Shown here one piece after another: positions 17,832-26,434 of a stretch of DNA of 64,000 bases. The position numbers and the translations under genes are program-made. Location: the NCBI RefSeq assembly GCF_002836475.1, contig NZ_PJBJ01000030.1, positions 1 to 64,000 on the forward strand, read 5' to 3'. The DNA comes from Flavobacterium sp. ALD4 (GTDB lineage: Bacteria > Bacteroidota > Bacteroidia > Flavobacteriales > Flavobacteriaceae). Position 1 is the stretch's first letter. Each line of letters starts with the position of its first letter. A model generated the notes under the pieces. The model did not search any database, was not told where the DNA came from, and worked only from the letters and a program-made list of their open reading frames with translations.

Positions 17832-18644
17832 TTAATTCCCTATATTTTTATGCAGCATCTTAAAATAATCAAACGCTTTTAAAAGTCGGCTTCCATACCA
17901 AGAGAACATTTCCCCATCTACTATAAATGTTTGTGCCTTGTTTGTATATTGCTCTATTTCATATCCATCCTCTTTCTTAAACGGAAAAGGCTCTGAGGAA
18001 AGAAAAACAATTTCAGGATCTCCTTCTGTCTTCATTTTATCTAGTTCGATCTCAGGGTAACGTCCCGGAGTTTCGGGATTATTGTCATATATATTTTTGA
18101 AGTGATTTAGCTTTAACAACTCATTGATAAAATTATCGGAGCCGGCAACCATGTAGGGATTTTTCCAAATGAAGTAAGCTACCTTTTTTAAGGGTTTGTC
18201 TTTAATAAAATTTTTAAAATCACTCAAGGCATAAGCCAATTTATCATTCCATTTCTGCGCTTCGGTTCTACAGTTAAAAAGTTGACCAAAATCAGAAATT
18301 ATTTGGAAATTATCTTCGATAGTAATGATGTTGGTCACCCAAACCGGGCAAATCTCACTCAGTCTTTCAACAATTTCTTGAGTGTTTTCTTCCTTATTGC
18401 AAATGATAATATCGGGTTCGAGCAAACGGATTTTTTCGTAATGAACTTTTTTGGTACCGCCAACACGCTTTTTAGTTGATCTAAAATGGTAGGGATGCAC
18501 ACAAAATTTAGTTATACCAATAATTTTAGCTTCCTGACCCAAATCATACAATAATTCCGTTTGAGAAGGAACTAAAGAAATAATACGCTGAGGCGAAGTT
18601 TCAAAAGTATGAGCTGTTCCGAGCTGGTCGATTAGTGTTTTCAT
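17832..18644 (-). CDS. Helical-backbone metal receptor (BtuF/FepB-like), no signal peptide
   Basis: The 270-residue product has the fold of class III periplasmic binding proteins: SPQRIISLVPSQTELLYDLG at residues 18-37, LEPDIIICNKEE near 78, FIWKNPYMVAGSDNFINELL near 160 and WYGSRLLKAFDYFK near the end. The family binds cobalamin, heme or ferric siderophores for ABC import. There is no signal peptide or lipobox at the chosen ATG (18644, MKTLIDQLGTAH); starting at an upstream GTG adds only MVKLYI. It may therefore act in the cytoplasm or be exported otherwise. No permease or ATPase gene adjoins it. It sits tail-to-tail with the imelysin/TonB operon, which is suggestive for metal metabolism but not proof. 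Confidence 0.82.
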   Translation of the reverse strand: MKTLIDQLGTAHTFETSPQRIISLVPSQTELLYDLGQEAKIIGITKFCVHPYHFRSTKKRVGGTKKVHYEKIRLLEPDIIICNKEENTQEIVERLSEICPVWVTNIITIEDNFQIISDFGQLFNCRTEAQKWNDKLAYALSDFKNFIKDKPLKKVAYFIWKNPYMVAGSDNFINELLKLNHFKNIYDNNPETPGRYPEIELDKMKTEGDPEIVFLSSEPFPFKKEDGYEIEQYTNKAQTFIVDGEMFSWYGSRLLKAFDYFKMLHKNIGN

Positions 18645-18655
18645 AATGTATAATT

Positions 18656-18870
18656 TAACCACAAAGATTTTTCCTTAACCCCAAGGATTCTCTTAACCAC
18701 AATGTTCACAAAGGTTTCACAAGGATCGCAAAAGTTTTAACCATTTAGACGTTAAAACAAATTAAGGTTTTATCAACTTAACCACAAAGTACGCAAAGTT
18801 TTACGCAAAGACACAACTTTTTTTTTATGATTCTATGTGTTTCATTTTTTTAAACCGCAAAGCATCCAAG
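18656..18870. repeat. Short-period CGCAAAG/CACAAAG repeat tract upstream of the receptor gene
   Basis: The region contains many degenerate copies of ACCACAAAG, CACAAGG and CGCAAAG, for instance ACGCAAAGTTTTACGCAAAG with a 12-base period near 18800. A related tract precedes pyrF. It contains no gene. It looks like simple intergenic repeat DNA. Confidence 0.6.
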
Positions 18871-18930
18871 GCTTATTACTTGACAATACCCTAAATAAAA
18901 CATAATTCCTTACTAGTTCAAATCTAAAGG

Positions 18931-19752
18931 TTAGACAACTTCAGACAAAATTAGCTCCATTTTCTTTTGCATTTTCAACGCTTCTGCTCTTGCTTTTTCG
19001 GCAAAATCAGTACCGTTTGAAGCGTAGATAATTCCCCTAGAAGAATTAATAAGTAATCCCACATTGGCATTCATTCCGTATTTACAAACTTCAGATAAAC
19101 TTCCTCCCTGCGCTCCTACTCCGGGAACAAGCAAGAAACTGTCTGGAACAATCTTACGAATTTCAGTGAAATATTCTGCTTTGGTTGCACCCACGACATA
19201 CATCAGGTTCTCCGAGTTCTTCCAAGTTTTCGACGTTTCCAGAACGTGCTTGTACAATTCCTTTCCATCCACAGCCAACGTTTGGAAGTCAAAAGCGCCT
19301 TCATTTGACGTTAAGGCCAGCATTATAGTATGTTTGTTTTTAAAGGCCAAAAACGGCTCCACTGAATCTTTCCCCATGTACGGAGCAACGGTAACCGAAT
19401 CGAAGTTTAAATCTTCAAAAAAAGCTTTGGCATACATCGAGGAGGTATTTCCTATGTCACCACGTTTTGCATCGGCAATGGTGAAAATAGCTGGATACGT
19501 CTCGTTGATATAATTGATTGTTTTTTGTAACGACATCCAGCCTTTAATCCCATACGCTTCATAGAAAGCCGTATTGGGTTTATAGGAAACACATAAATCA
19601 TGAGTCGCATCAATTATCGCTTTGTTGAATTCAAAAATCGGATCTTCTAGTTCTAAAAGATGTTTTGGCATTTTATCTAGATCAACATCTAACCCTACCG
19701 CCAGAAATGATTTCTTTATTTTGATTTGCTCAATAAGTTGTTGTGTCGTCAT
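18931..19752 (-). CDS. pyrF: Orotidine 5'-phosphate decarboxylase, type 2
   Basis: PyrF removes CO2 from orotidine monophosphate to give UMP, the last step of de novo pyrimidine synthesis. The 273-residue length and the motif [19 protein letters not shown] (about residues 93-111) are those of the longer type 2 enzymes. That motif carries the catalytic Asp-Lys-Asp set. [13 protein letters not shown] at 17-29 and the phosphate loop [12 protein letters not shown] near 213 are also present. It follows prfA on the same strand at 170 bases, behind a terminator, and is probably transcribed alone. A short-period repeat lies just before its start. Confidence 0.95.
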   Translation of the reverse strand: MTTQQLIEQIKIKKSFLAVGLDVDLDKMPKHLLELEDPIFEFNKAIIDATHDLCVSYKPNTAFYEAYGIKGWMSLQKTINYINETYPAIFTIADAKRGDIGNTSSMYAKAFFEDLNFDSVTVAPYMGKDSVEPFLAFKNKHTIMLALTSNEGAFDFQTLAVDGKELYKHVLETSKTWKNSENLMYVVGATKAEYFTEIRKIVPDSFLLVPGVGAQGGSLSEVCKYGMNANVGLLINSSRGIIYASNGTDFAEKARAEALKMQKKMELILSEVV

Positions 19753-19756
19753 GGTA

Positions 19757-19806
19757 CTTTATTTAACAGTAAAGTTCGCAAAGTTTTTCGCAAAGTTCAC
19801 AATGTT
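19757..19806. repeat. CGCAAAG short-period repeat before pyrF
   Basis: AAGTTCGCAAAG, TTTTTCGCAAAG and TTCACAATG follow each other with a period of about 12 bases, the same family of short repeat as at 18656-18870 on the other side of pyrF. Confidence 0.55.
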
Positions 19807-19851
19807 CTCTCTTTTTTGCCCTTATTATCAAGGAATTAAATTCTAATTGAT

Positions 19852-19886
19852 AAAAAAATACCACACTAAATAATTTAGCGTGGTAT
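19852..19886 (-). terminator. Terminator of prfA
   Basis: ATACCACACTAAA (19858-19870) pairs with TTTAGCGTGGTAT (19874-19886) with one G-T pair. Read on the minus strand it ends in a T-run (19852-19857), 36 bases after the prfA stop. Confidence 0.8.
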
Positions 19887-19922
19887 CTTTATTCTATCTT
19901 CTTAGCTCTTGCATCTATTTTC

Positions 19923-20999
19923 TTAAAAAACTTCGCTAGCTTCTTTTAATTTTTCCATGTTGTTTACTAATGCTAGTTCATCAACAATTTTCTGAATATC
20001 ACCATTCATGATATTTCCTAGATCATAAAGCGTCAAACCTACTCTGTGATCCGTTACACGACCCTGCGCATAATTGTAAGTACGTATTTTGTTAGAACGG
20101 TCACCAGAACTTACTTGAGACGTACGTTTTGTAGCATCTTCAGCCTGTTTTTTGGCTAATTCTTGTTCGTATAAACGAGAACGCAATACACCAAACGCTT
20201 TGTCTTTATTCTTATGTTGTGATTTTTGATCCTGACATTGCGCTACTAAACCAGTTGGAATGTGCGTCAAACGTACTGCTGATTTGGTAGTATTTACTGA
20301 TTGTCCACCTGGTCCTGAAGAACAGAAAAAATCTACCCTCACATCATTCATATCGATTTGTACGTCGAATTCCTCCGCTTCCGGAAGCACCATGACAGTC
20401 GCTGCTGATGTGTGAACACGTCCTTGTGTTTCCGTTTGAGGAACACGTTGCACACGGTGAACACCCGCTTCAAACTTCAAAGTTCCATATACATCTTCAC
20501 CGCTAACTTCAAAAATCACCTCTTTAAATCCTCCTGAAGTTCCTTCATTCATATCAACAACCGAAGTTCTCCAGCCTCTGTTTTCACAATATTTAGTGTA
20601 CATACGGTATAAATCCCCTGCAAAAATACTCGCTTCATCCCCACCAGTACCGGCACGAATTTCCATCATCACATTTTTGGCGTCTTCTGGGTCTTTCGGG
20701 ATCAACATAAATTTGATTTCTTCCTCCAGTTCCGGTAACCTTTCTTTTGCCTCGTCAAGTTGCATTTTGGCCATTTCGGTCATATCTGCATCACTATTGT
20801 CGGCTATGATTTCGTTTGCTTCTTCAATATTAGCCATGATAAGCACGTATTCATCACGCTTTTCTGCTAATGCTTTCAAAGTTTTATACTCTTGATTCAA
20901 TTGCACATAACGCTTCTGATCAGAGATTACATCCGGCTGGATGATCAAATCCGATATCTCATCGAAACGTTGTTTTACTATTTGAAGTCTATCTAACAT
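19923..20999 (-). CDS. prfA: Peptide chain release factor 1
   Basis: RF1 recognises UAA and UAG stop codons on the ribosome and triggers peptide release. The 358-residue protein has the usual length, with the peptidyl-hydrolysis motif GGQ at residues 231-233 ([10 protein letters not shown]) and a following [11 protein letters not shown]. The codon-recognition domain includes [20 protein letters not shown]. The C-terminal part has [15 protein letters not shown], which is conserved. The single ATG at 20999 gives [15 protein letters not shown], a normal RF1 start. A TAATTTTG promoter box lies upstream and a hairpin downstream. GGQ glutamine methylation is expected from the family, but no prmC is visible here. 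Confidence 0.97.
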   Translation of the reverse strand: MLDRLQIVKQRFDEISDLIIQPDVISDQKRYVQLNQEYKTLKALAEKRDEYVLIMANIEEANEIIADNSDADMTEMAKMQLDEAKERLPELEEEIKFMLIPKDPEDAKNVMMEIRAGTGGDEASIFAGDLYRMYTKYCENRGWRTSVVDMNEGTSGGFKEVIFEVSGEDVYGTLKFEAGVHRVQRVPQTETQGRVHTSAATVMVLPEAEEFDVQIDMNDVRVDFFCSSGPGGQSVNTTKSAVRLTHIPTGLVAQCQDQKSQHKNKDKAFGVLRSRLYEQELAKKQAEDATKRTSQVSSGDRSNKIRTYNYAQGRVTDHRVGLTLYDLGNIMNGDIQKIVDELALVNNMEKLKEASEVF

Positions 21000-21024
21000 A
21001 TTCTTAGTCCTTATATTTGGAGTG

Positions 21025-21032
21025 CAAAATTA
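21025..21032 (-). promoter_or_regulatory. -7 box of prfA
   Basis: On the minus strand this reads TAATTTTG, a full match to TAnnTTTG, 25 bases before the prfA ATG. The -33 element is not clear. Confidence 0.5.
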
Positions 21033-21416
21033 CGAAAAATAGTTTACAGTTAACTCTAGTTTCCTGACAGTTTTTTTTGGAGCCTTTTACAGCTAACCGC
21101 TCTATCTTTTTATCTGCACAAAAGCGGATAAAAAAAGATGCCACTACTATCAGGGGATAAAAAATTAACGCTTAAAAAACACACTTACGGTTTCTCGTAA
21201 AGTTGTTAGATTAAAACAATTTACATTTGAAAAACTGAATTTATTTTAATCAGCGTTTTCGGGAGAAAGTTATATATTTGATAATAACCAACAAAGGAAG
21301 TTTATCAGACAAAGCAACCCCATTTAGGGATGATAGGTTTGATAACGTCAGGCTTATTTACAAATTAGCAGCAAGTCTGGAAAACCGAAAATTGAATATA
21401 ACCTAATATTAAAAGG
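21033..21416. other. Non-coding gap between prfA and the GNAT gene
   Basis: About 380 bases without a coding frame. No strong hairpin or promoter was recognised; GATAACGTCAGGC near 21340 resembles nothing I can name. Confidence 0.4.
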
Positions 21417-21881
21417 ATGAAAAACACAGATATTGAGCTTGAATTTTCAACAGACAAATCAAAACTTGATATTGGATTAATTCATGAGTTTCTGACAAAT
21501 TCATATTGGGCAAAAGGAAGAACAATTGAGGCGGTAAAAAAATCAATTGAAAATTCATTTTGTTTCGGAATATATTTAAACACCCAACAAATTGGATTTG
21601 CAAGGGTTTTGTCGGACAATGTTTTCGCATATGTAACCGACTTGTTTATAATTGAGACATATCGAGGAAAAGGATTTTCCAAAGTGCTTCTAGAGAAAAT
21701 GCTGTCACATCAAGAACTCGCCGAGATCGAACTATGGTTTTTAGCGACTAAAGATTCACAAATTTTATATAAAAAATTCGGTTTTACAATGATATCTAAT
21801 CCTGAAATGTATATGATTCGAGGGAAGAATAGTAGCAAATCGAAATGGTATATAAGCCCAGATGCTAATAGCAGTTTGTAA
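21417..21881 (+). CDS. GNAT family N-acetyltransferase
   Basis: A 154-residue acetyltransferase of the GCN5-related fold. The acetyl-CoA binding motif A is visible as VTDLFIIETYRGKGFSKVLL (about residues 73-92, R-G-K-G), followed by ELWFLATKDSQILYKKFGF, the usual motif B with its Tyr. Beginning KLDIGLIHEFLTNSYWAKGR is typical of small flavobacterial GNATs. The acceptor is unknown. The last 15 residues (KSKWYISPDANSSL) run beyond the usual family end and may come from read-through into repeat-like DNA. It stands alone in a gene-poor stretch with a hairpin 85 bases downstream. Confidence 0.88.
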   Translation: MKNTDIELEFSTDKSKLDIGLIHEFLTNSYWAKGRTIEAVKKSIENSFCFGIYLNTQQIGFARVLSDNVFAYVTDLFIIETYRGKGFSKVLLEKMLSHQELAEIELWFLATKDSQILYKKFGFTMISNPEMYMIRGKNSSKSKWYISPDANSSL

Positions 21882-21965
21882 CAACTGCGAAGCTGGTACT
21901 TCTCCCAAATTTTCTGCGAAAATTAAAAAAGGGTTTTGTACTTGGAATAATCAGTTATTAATCAT

Positions 21966-21985
21966 CGCAGCTGATACAAGCTGCG
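21966..21985. repeat. Small GC-rich hairpin after the GNAT gene
   Basis: CGCAGCT (21966-21972) pairs with AGCTGCG (21979-21985) around GATACA. There is no T-run, so it is not a convincing terminator. Confidence 0.45.
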
Positions 21986-22048
21986 GAACATTGTAGAGCA
22001 TAAAAAAAATCGAAAACATAATAACTTTTTACGTAGAACTTAAAAAAT

Positions 22049-22267
22049 ATGAAACAAATTACAATTGGAAATTTAACTTTCTCAAAAAAAGCAATTCACA
22101 CAATTACATTTGCACTTTTTTGTACCGGAATTTTAATTGGAGCTTTAACTGCTCATCGCATTAAAACAGAAACAAATTTCAATTTTGGATTACTCGTGAT
22201 TTTCAGTATTCCGATTTGGCTGATATTGAAATCTAAATTAAAAACTGAAATAATTAAAAAGATATAA
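22049..22267 (+). CDS. Small two-span membrane protein of unknown function
   Basis: ATG 22049 opens a 72-residue frame, MKQITIGNLTFSKKAIHTIT, with two hydrophobic segments (about residues 20-36, FALFCTGILIGALTA, and 46-60, FGLLVIFSIPIWLIL) and a Lys-rich tail (KSKLKTEIIKKI). I do not recognise the family. The positive-inside pattern suggests both ends in the cytoplasm. It lies 167 bases after the GNAT gene in a region of small inserted genes. Codon use resembles that of its neighbours, so it is probably real. Confidence 0.55.
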   Translation: MKQITIGNLTFSKKAIHTITFALFCTGILIGALTAHRIKTETNFNFGLLVIFSIPIWLILKSKLKTEIIKKI

Positions 22268-22592
22268 TAAATTTTCTCGTTACAAAAGATAACTTTAGCT
22301 GAACTAAATCTGAAAATACTTGGGTTGAAAATAAACCAGTTTAGCCAAACTCAACGTAAAAAACCCCTGCTCTGCGCAGTCTCCTGACTTCGTAGCCACT
22401 CCAATAATCGACAAGGAAAAATAAAGTTTATTACAGTTAGAGCGGCGTATAGCTATTAGTAAGATCCAAACTTAATTTAAAAAACAAGACTTAAACTACC
22501 CGACCAACCTTAGCAAAAGAGCTAGGGCTATTTACGATCTTTTTTCATAATTTTGCAGCTTCATTGTAATACAATTCAATCTCAAAATAGCT
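22268..22592. other. Gap with promoter of the DUF6265 lipoprotein
   Basis: No gene is visible. A -7 box TAATTTTG (22548-22555) lies 37 bases before the ATG at 22593. Upstream sequence contains a G+C richer patch near 22370-22400 (CTCTGCGCAGTCTCC) that I cannot assign. Confidence 0.45.
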
Positions 22593-23099
22593 ATGTATAA
22601 AAAAATCGTTTTCCTGTTGGCACTTACCACTTTCATTTCTTGTAAAAAAACAGATTCAGGTTCAGATTCAGATGAATCCGATAAAAATGAAAAGGATAAA
22701 ATCAAAACAGCGCATTGGCTCCTAGGTCAATGGGAAGCTCAGTCTGGTGGTGGAACGCTTACTGAAACTTGGAAAAAAGCAAATGACAGTACCTATAACG
22801 GGCAGACTTATTTCATGAAAGGAACAGATACAATCCACACTGAAAAGATCCTGCTGCAACAAGTCGAAGACCAATTAAGCTATAACACAGCTATAAGAGG
22901 TCAAAATGACGATGAACCAGTACCCTTTACACTTACGGATAGAAACGCTACGCAACTTGTTTTTGAAAATATAAAGCATAACTATCCGCAAAAAATTAGC
23001 TACACGCGGATTTCTAAAGATAGTATGGTGACTGAAATATCAGGCATGCAATCAGGAAAACTGAGTTCTGAAAAATATATTATGCTTAGAACTAAGTAA
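22593..23099 (+). CDS. DUF6265 family lipoprotein
   Basis: A 168-residue lipoprotein with signal MYKKIVFLLALTTFISC (Cys17) and an acidic linker (DSGSDSDESDKNEKDK) after the Cys. The single domain matches the DUF6265 pattern: HWLLGQWEAQSGGGTLTETW at residues 41-60, a beta-rich middle, VPFTLTDRNATQLVFENIKH near 115 and ISKDSMVTEISGMQ near the end. A lipocalin-like beta barrel is likely. Function is unknown. The gene is monocistronic, with its own promoter box and terminator. Confidence 0.82.
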   Translation: MYKKIVFLLALTTFISCKKTDSGSDSDESDKNEKDKIKTAHWLLGQWEAQSGGGTLTETWKKANDSTYNGQTYFMKGTDTIHTEKILLQQVEDQLSYNTAIRGQNDDEPVPFTLTDRNATQLVFENIKHNYPQKISYTRISKDSMVTEISGMQSGKLSSEKYIMLRTK

Positions 23100-23123
23100 G
23101 CAACTACTACACGCTATAAAAAC

Positions 23124-23156
23124 GGCCTCGCTTGAATACAGCGGGGCCTTTTTTTT
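23124..23156 (+). terminator. Terminator of the DUF6265 gene
   Basis: GGCCTCGCT (23124-23132) pairs with AGCGGGGCC (23140-23148) with one wobble, followed by eight T residues. Confidence 0.85.
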
Positions 23157-23478
23157 ATAATCGACCGTCAAAAAGAAAGGTTCTTTAGCATAAAATTAGG
23201 AATGGCCTTTCACTCAATCTAGTAATTATCAATTATCCAACGGTCATACTAATACAACCAGGAAAACCTTAAAACACGTATTGAAATAAGTTATTTCAAA
23301 ACTAATGCATAGCTAATATATTATTTTAAATTTTATTATTTTCTTACTGCTTCTTTCAAAATCCAAGTAGACCTTTCCCTACAAAATTTATGTTTTTTTA
23401 TGAATTATTTACAATTGTTATTTTTGTAGAGTCTTAATAGTGAGCTATATTTACCCTCTCAAATAAAAACTATAAAAA
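23157..23478 (+). promoter_or_regulatory. Upstream region of cysK with -7 box
   Basis: About 320 bases without a gene. TATTTTTG (23419-23426), 52 bases before the cysK ATG, matches the -7 consensus. No operator or riboswitch was recognised. Confidence 0.45.
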
Positions 23479-24393
23479 ATGAAATACGATACTATACTAG
23501 AAACCATTGGCCATACTCCCCACGTAAAAATCAATCGGTTGTTTGGACCTAACCATAATGTTTGGATTAAATTAGAAAGAGCGAATCCTGGCGCTAGCAT
23601 AAAAGACAGAATCGCTTTGTCCATGATTGAAGACGCTGAGAAAAAAGGATTACTGAAAAAAGACAGCGTTATTATCGAAGCGACCTCGGGAAATACCGGA
23701 ATTGGTTTAGCAATGGTAGCAGCGGTAAAAGGCTACCGATTGATTTTGGTAATGCCAGAATCCATGTCCGTAGAAAGAAGACGATTAATGAGTATTTATG
23801 GTGCCGAATTCGTATTAACACCACGCGAGAAAGGAATGAACGGAGCCATAGCAAAAGCGAAAGAACTGTCTGAAGAGCTACCTAATGCATGGTTACCGCT
23901 TCAATTTGACAATCCGGCCAACATTGAAATTCACAAAACAACGACCGCAGAAGAAATCATAAAAGACTTTCCTGATGGTTTAGATTACATGATTACGGGT
24001 GTAGGAACAGGTGGCCATATCACCGGTTGTGCTGAAATTCTGAAACAACATTACCCAAATCTTAAAGTTTTTGCCGTAGAGCCAGAGGCCTCCCCAGTTA
24101 TTAGTGGTGGTGCTCCCGGCCCCCATCCTCTTCAAGGAATTGGCGCAGGATTTATCCCAACCAATTTATATACAGAACTTCTGGATGGAGCCATACAAGT
24201 GAGTAAAGACGAAGCTTTCGACTATACTCGAAGAGCAGCCAGAGAGGAAGGAATGCTAGTTGGAATCTCTTCTGGTGCTTCCTTAGCAGCGGTCGCAAAA
24301 AAACTTTCTGAAATTCCTGAAAATGCTAAAGTACTGACTTTTTGCTACGACACTGGAGAACACTATTTGAGTGTAGAAGGTCTTTTTGAATAA
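23479..24393 (+). CDS. cysK: Cysteine synthase (O-acetylserine sulfhydrylase)
   Basis: This PLP enzyme makes cysteine from O-acetylserine and sulfide. The 304-residue protein shows the PLP lysine in [12 protein letters not shown] (Lys about 43), the asparagine loop [11 protein letters not shown] near 68, the phosphate-binding [10 protein letters not shown] near 173 and the PLP N1 contact SSGAS near 263. [14 protein letters not shown] supports a CysK-type enzyme, although CysM cannot be excluded. The start [14 protein letters not shown] is the normal one. It is monocistronic, with no serine acetyltransferase gene nearby, and ends at a hairpin. Confidence 0.93.
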   Translation: MKYDTILETIGHTPHVKINRLFGPNHNVWIKLERANPGASIKDRIALSMIEDAEKKGLLKKDSVIIEATSGNTGIGLAMVAAVKGYRLILVMPESMSVERRRLMSIYGAEFVLTPREKGMNGAIAKAKELSEELPNAWLPLQFDNPANIEIHKTTTAEEIIKDFPDGLDYMITGVGTGGHITGCAEILKQHYPNLKVFAVEPEASPVISGGAPGPHPLQGIGAGFIPTNLYTELLDGAIQVSKDEAFDYTRRAAREEGMLVGISSGASLAAVAKKLSEIPENAKVLTFCYDTGEHYLSVEGLFE

Positions 24394-24425
24394 TAACACC
24401 TTTCAAAAAAGTACTAATAAACAAG

Positions 24426-24456
24426 AAACCGATTTGTGAACGCAAGTCGGTTTTTT
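24426..24456 (+). terminator. Terminator of cysK
   Basis: AAACCGATTTG (24426-24436) pairs with CAAGTCGGTTT (24443-24453) with one mismatch, followed by a T-run. Confidence 0.8.
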
Positions 24457-24470
24457 ATGTCTTTTTTCTT

Positions 24471-24594
24471 GGACATGTCCCCGCTTCCACTATCGTTACA
24501 TCAGGGTCAGGCTGTACGCTACAATCTTTGTTGCACTACGTTTCACAAAGGATTTATACTGCCATCCTTCATGCGAAACAGTCCCTAACCTGAC
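24471..24594. repeat. Nested inverted-repeat element downstream of cysK
   Basis: The block starts with the palindrome GGACATGTCC (24471-24480). GTCAGG (24506-24511) pairs with CCTGAC (24589-24594), and GTTTCACAAAGGAT (24540-24553) pairs imperfectly with ATCCTTCATGCGAAAC (24564-24579). It is more G+C rich than its surroundings and has no open frame of use. It looks like an extragenic repeat element; other genome copies could not be checked. Confidence 0.55.
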
Positions 24595-24994
24595 ATGAGC
24601 TTTCAAAACAAAACACACCAATTCTCTTCAAACGATTGTATTAAAACAAGAGAGTAGAAATATGAAGTTACCATTCCGATGAAAGGGCCAACCGACAATA
24701 GGTCGTAGCCTTCCTTCTTTTGGAAATAAAAGAATTATAGCTCATTTTTGAAAACGAGAAACCTAGTTTCCTAAAGATAAGTCGTGCTACGAACTGAATA
24801 AAAAAAGTTCTACACTTTAAAGGAACGTGCTTACTTGAACACAGCAAATTCTTGTTTTTTATTGAGAAAAAGTGAAGCTAACCCAACAAGTTACTATTCG
24901 ATTCACTACCACATTTGCAAACAAAAATCTCCCTTAATTAGTTGCAAATAAAATAACGTATATTTGAATAGTAAGTCATCTGATATAAAATAGT
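24595..24994. other. Non-coding gap
   Basis: About 400 bases with no credible gene or promoter, lying between two inverted-repeat elements. Confidence 0.4.
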
Positions 24995-25090
24995 GTCGGC
25001 TAGTGTGAGTTTTATTTAGAAACTTGAACGTTAGTGCAAGTAAGGAATGGTTGCGCAACAGCGAAGCAATCTAACCTATTATTGGCCGAC
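24995..25090. repeat. 96 bp imperfect palindrome upstream of the FNT gene
   Basis: GTCGGC (24995-25000) pairs with GCCGAC (25085-25090). Inside are ACTTGAACGTTAGTGCAAGT, whose ends pair (ACTTG/CAAGT), and GTTGCGCAAC, a 10-base palindrome. The layout of short outer arms with AACGTT-like inner boxes recalls recombination sites, but no integrase gene is present. Confidence 0.45.
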
Positions 25091-25250
25091 CCTGATTGTA
25101 GTACTTTGAAAAAGAACTTTAAAAAGTACATACCGAGATTAGAAATTCTTATTTCACTATGTTTTACCACAGAAAAGTACCACTAGAAAATTATAATTAA
25201 GGCATATCGATTTGAAACAAATGAAAGTAATAATAATCTAAAAAAGCTTT

Positions 25251-26096
25251 ATGAAATCTAAAGATAAAGACCAAGAGAAGCATCAAGAGGAATTAGAGAA
25301 AACATCAGAAGAAATAGATAGTGTCGATGAGCATCGCGATATTTTAAGCCGTGTTATTCGCGAAGGTGAAGAGATATTCAAAATAAATAACAGGGCTATA
25401 ACGCTCAGTGCTATAATTGCGGGACTCGAAATAGGCTTCAGTTATTTCTTAATATGTAGTCTTTATTACTTATTGTCTGGAACAATTGCTGAAAACACAA
25501 TTTTCAAACTTTTTAGCTTGGTCTATCCCATAGGATTCATTCTTGTCGTTTTAGGGAAGTCGGCACTTTTTACGGAGCAAACATCCGTTTTAACCATTCC
25601 CGTATTGAATAGGCAACGCACGATCTGGGAGTTACTGCGAGTTTGGGGATTGGTTATTCTGGGCAACCTAGTTGGAGGTATTTTGTTTACCCTATTTATA
25701 AGTCTGCTTGCACCACATTTAAACTTATTCACTCATGAAACAATGTTGAAAATAGGGAGTCATGTAATTCACTATGATGCTTGGGTTCTTTTTTTAAGTG
25801 CAATAGTTGCTGGCTGGCTAATGGGTTTATTAAACTGGTTAATAAACAGCGTCAAAAGCTCACTAACTCGTATTTTTCTCATTTTCATGATAACTGGTGT
25901 CATCGGTTTTGGAGGTTTTCACCACAGTATCGTTGGTAATATTGAGGTTTTTGGCGCTTTTTTACATTCAAGTACAATTACACTTTTAGACTACCTAACG
26001 TTTCTGTCTTTAGCCTTAGTTGGAAATGCCATCGGCGGCGCCGTAGTAGTGGGACTTTTCAAGTACAGAATTTTCGAATCAAATAGTATGAAATAA
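25251..26096 (+). CDS. Formate/nitrite transporter (FNT) family channel
   Basis: A 281-residue inner-membrane protein. An acidic/basic cytoplasmic N-terminus (residues 1-45) is followed by six hydrophobic spans. FNT features include IAGLEIGFSYFLICSLYYLL (about 56-75), FTEQTSVLTIPVL near 105, which matches the F-T-E-x-T signature, GNLVGGILFTLF near 137 and LALVGNAIGGAVVVGLFKY near 255. The family conducts formate, nitrite or hydrosulfide; the YfdC-like subgroup seems closest, so the substrate stays open. It is a single gene in a gene-poor stretch. Confidence 0.88.
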   Translation: MKSKDKDQEKHQEELEKTSEEIDSVDEHRDILSRVIREGEEIFKINNRAITLSAIIAGLEIGFSYFLICSLYYLLSGTIAENTIFKLFSLVYPIGFILVVLGKSALFTEQTSVLTIPVLNRQRTIWELLRVWGLVILGNLVGGILFTLFISLLAPHLNLFTHETMLKIGSHVIHYDAWVLFLSAIVAGWLMGLLNWLINSVKSSLTRIFLIFMITGVIGFGGFHHSIVGNIEVFGAFLHSSTITLLDYLTFLSLALVGNAIGGAVVVGLFKYRIFESNSMK

Positions 26097-26434
26097 AACT
26101 ACTACTCACTCTAATAAGTCATCGATCATAAGTTTTATGATTGCTCTGCCAATTAACTGAGATCACAATAAAAAATGTAGATTGAAAACGAAAATGGGTC
26201 ATAGCTTATTAGGGTTCGCAACATATCCTACTAATACTATTTTCATTTTCGAAAATACTTTCGGCTACCACGATATACACCTTTTAGTCACCGACGTAAA
26301 AACAAGACTAAGTCCCAAAAAATTCGAGTCTTAGCGTCTTCGCGGCAAAACCGTCACCGTTCATAACTCCTGAAGATTTCATTTCCATACCAACTTCTAA
26401 ATTCCTAATTTGCGACTTCAAATCAATAGGAAAA
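26097..26434. other. Gap upstream of topB
   Basis: No gene is seen. AGTCTTAGCGTCTTCGCGGC (26326-26345), read in reverse, is CCGCGAAGACGCTAAG and belongs with the CGCAAAG-type short repeats around pyrF. No clear -7 box. Confidence 0.4.

Noticed and set aside
17661..17882. 73-codon plus-strand frame over the nested palindrome
   Set aside because: Covers non-coding palindrome and the end of the opposing receptor gene; no family resemblance.
19064..19513. 149-codon plus-strand frame antisense to pyrF
   Set aside because: Complete overlap with conserved pyrF motifs.
26318..26350. tRNA-like TTCGAGTC string
   Set aside because: No acceptor or anticodon stem can be folded around it; it belongs to a short intergenic repeat.
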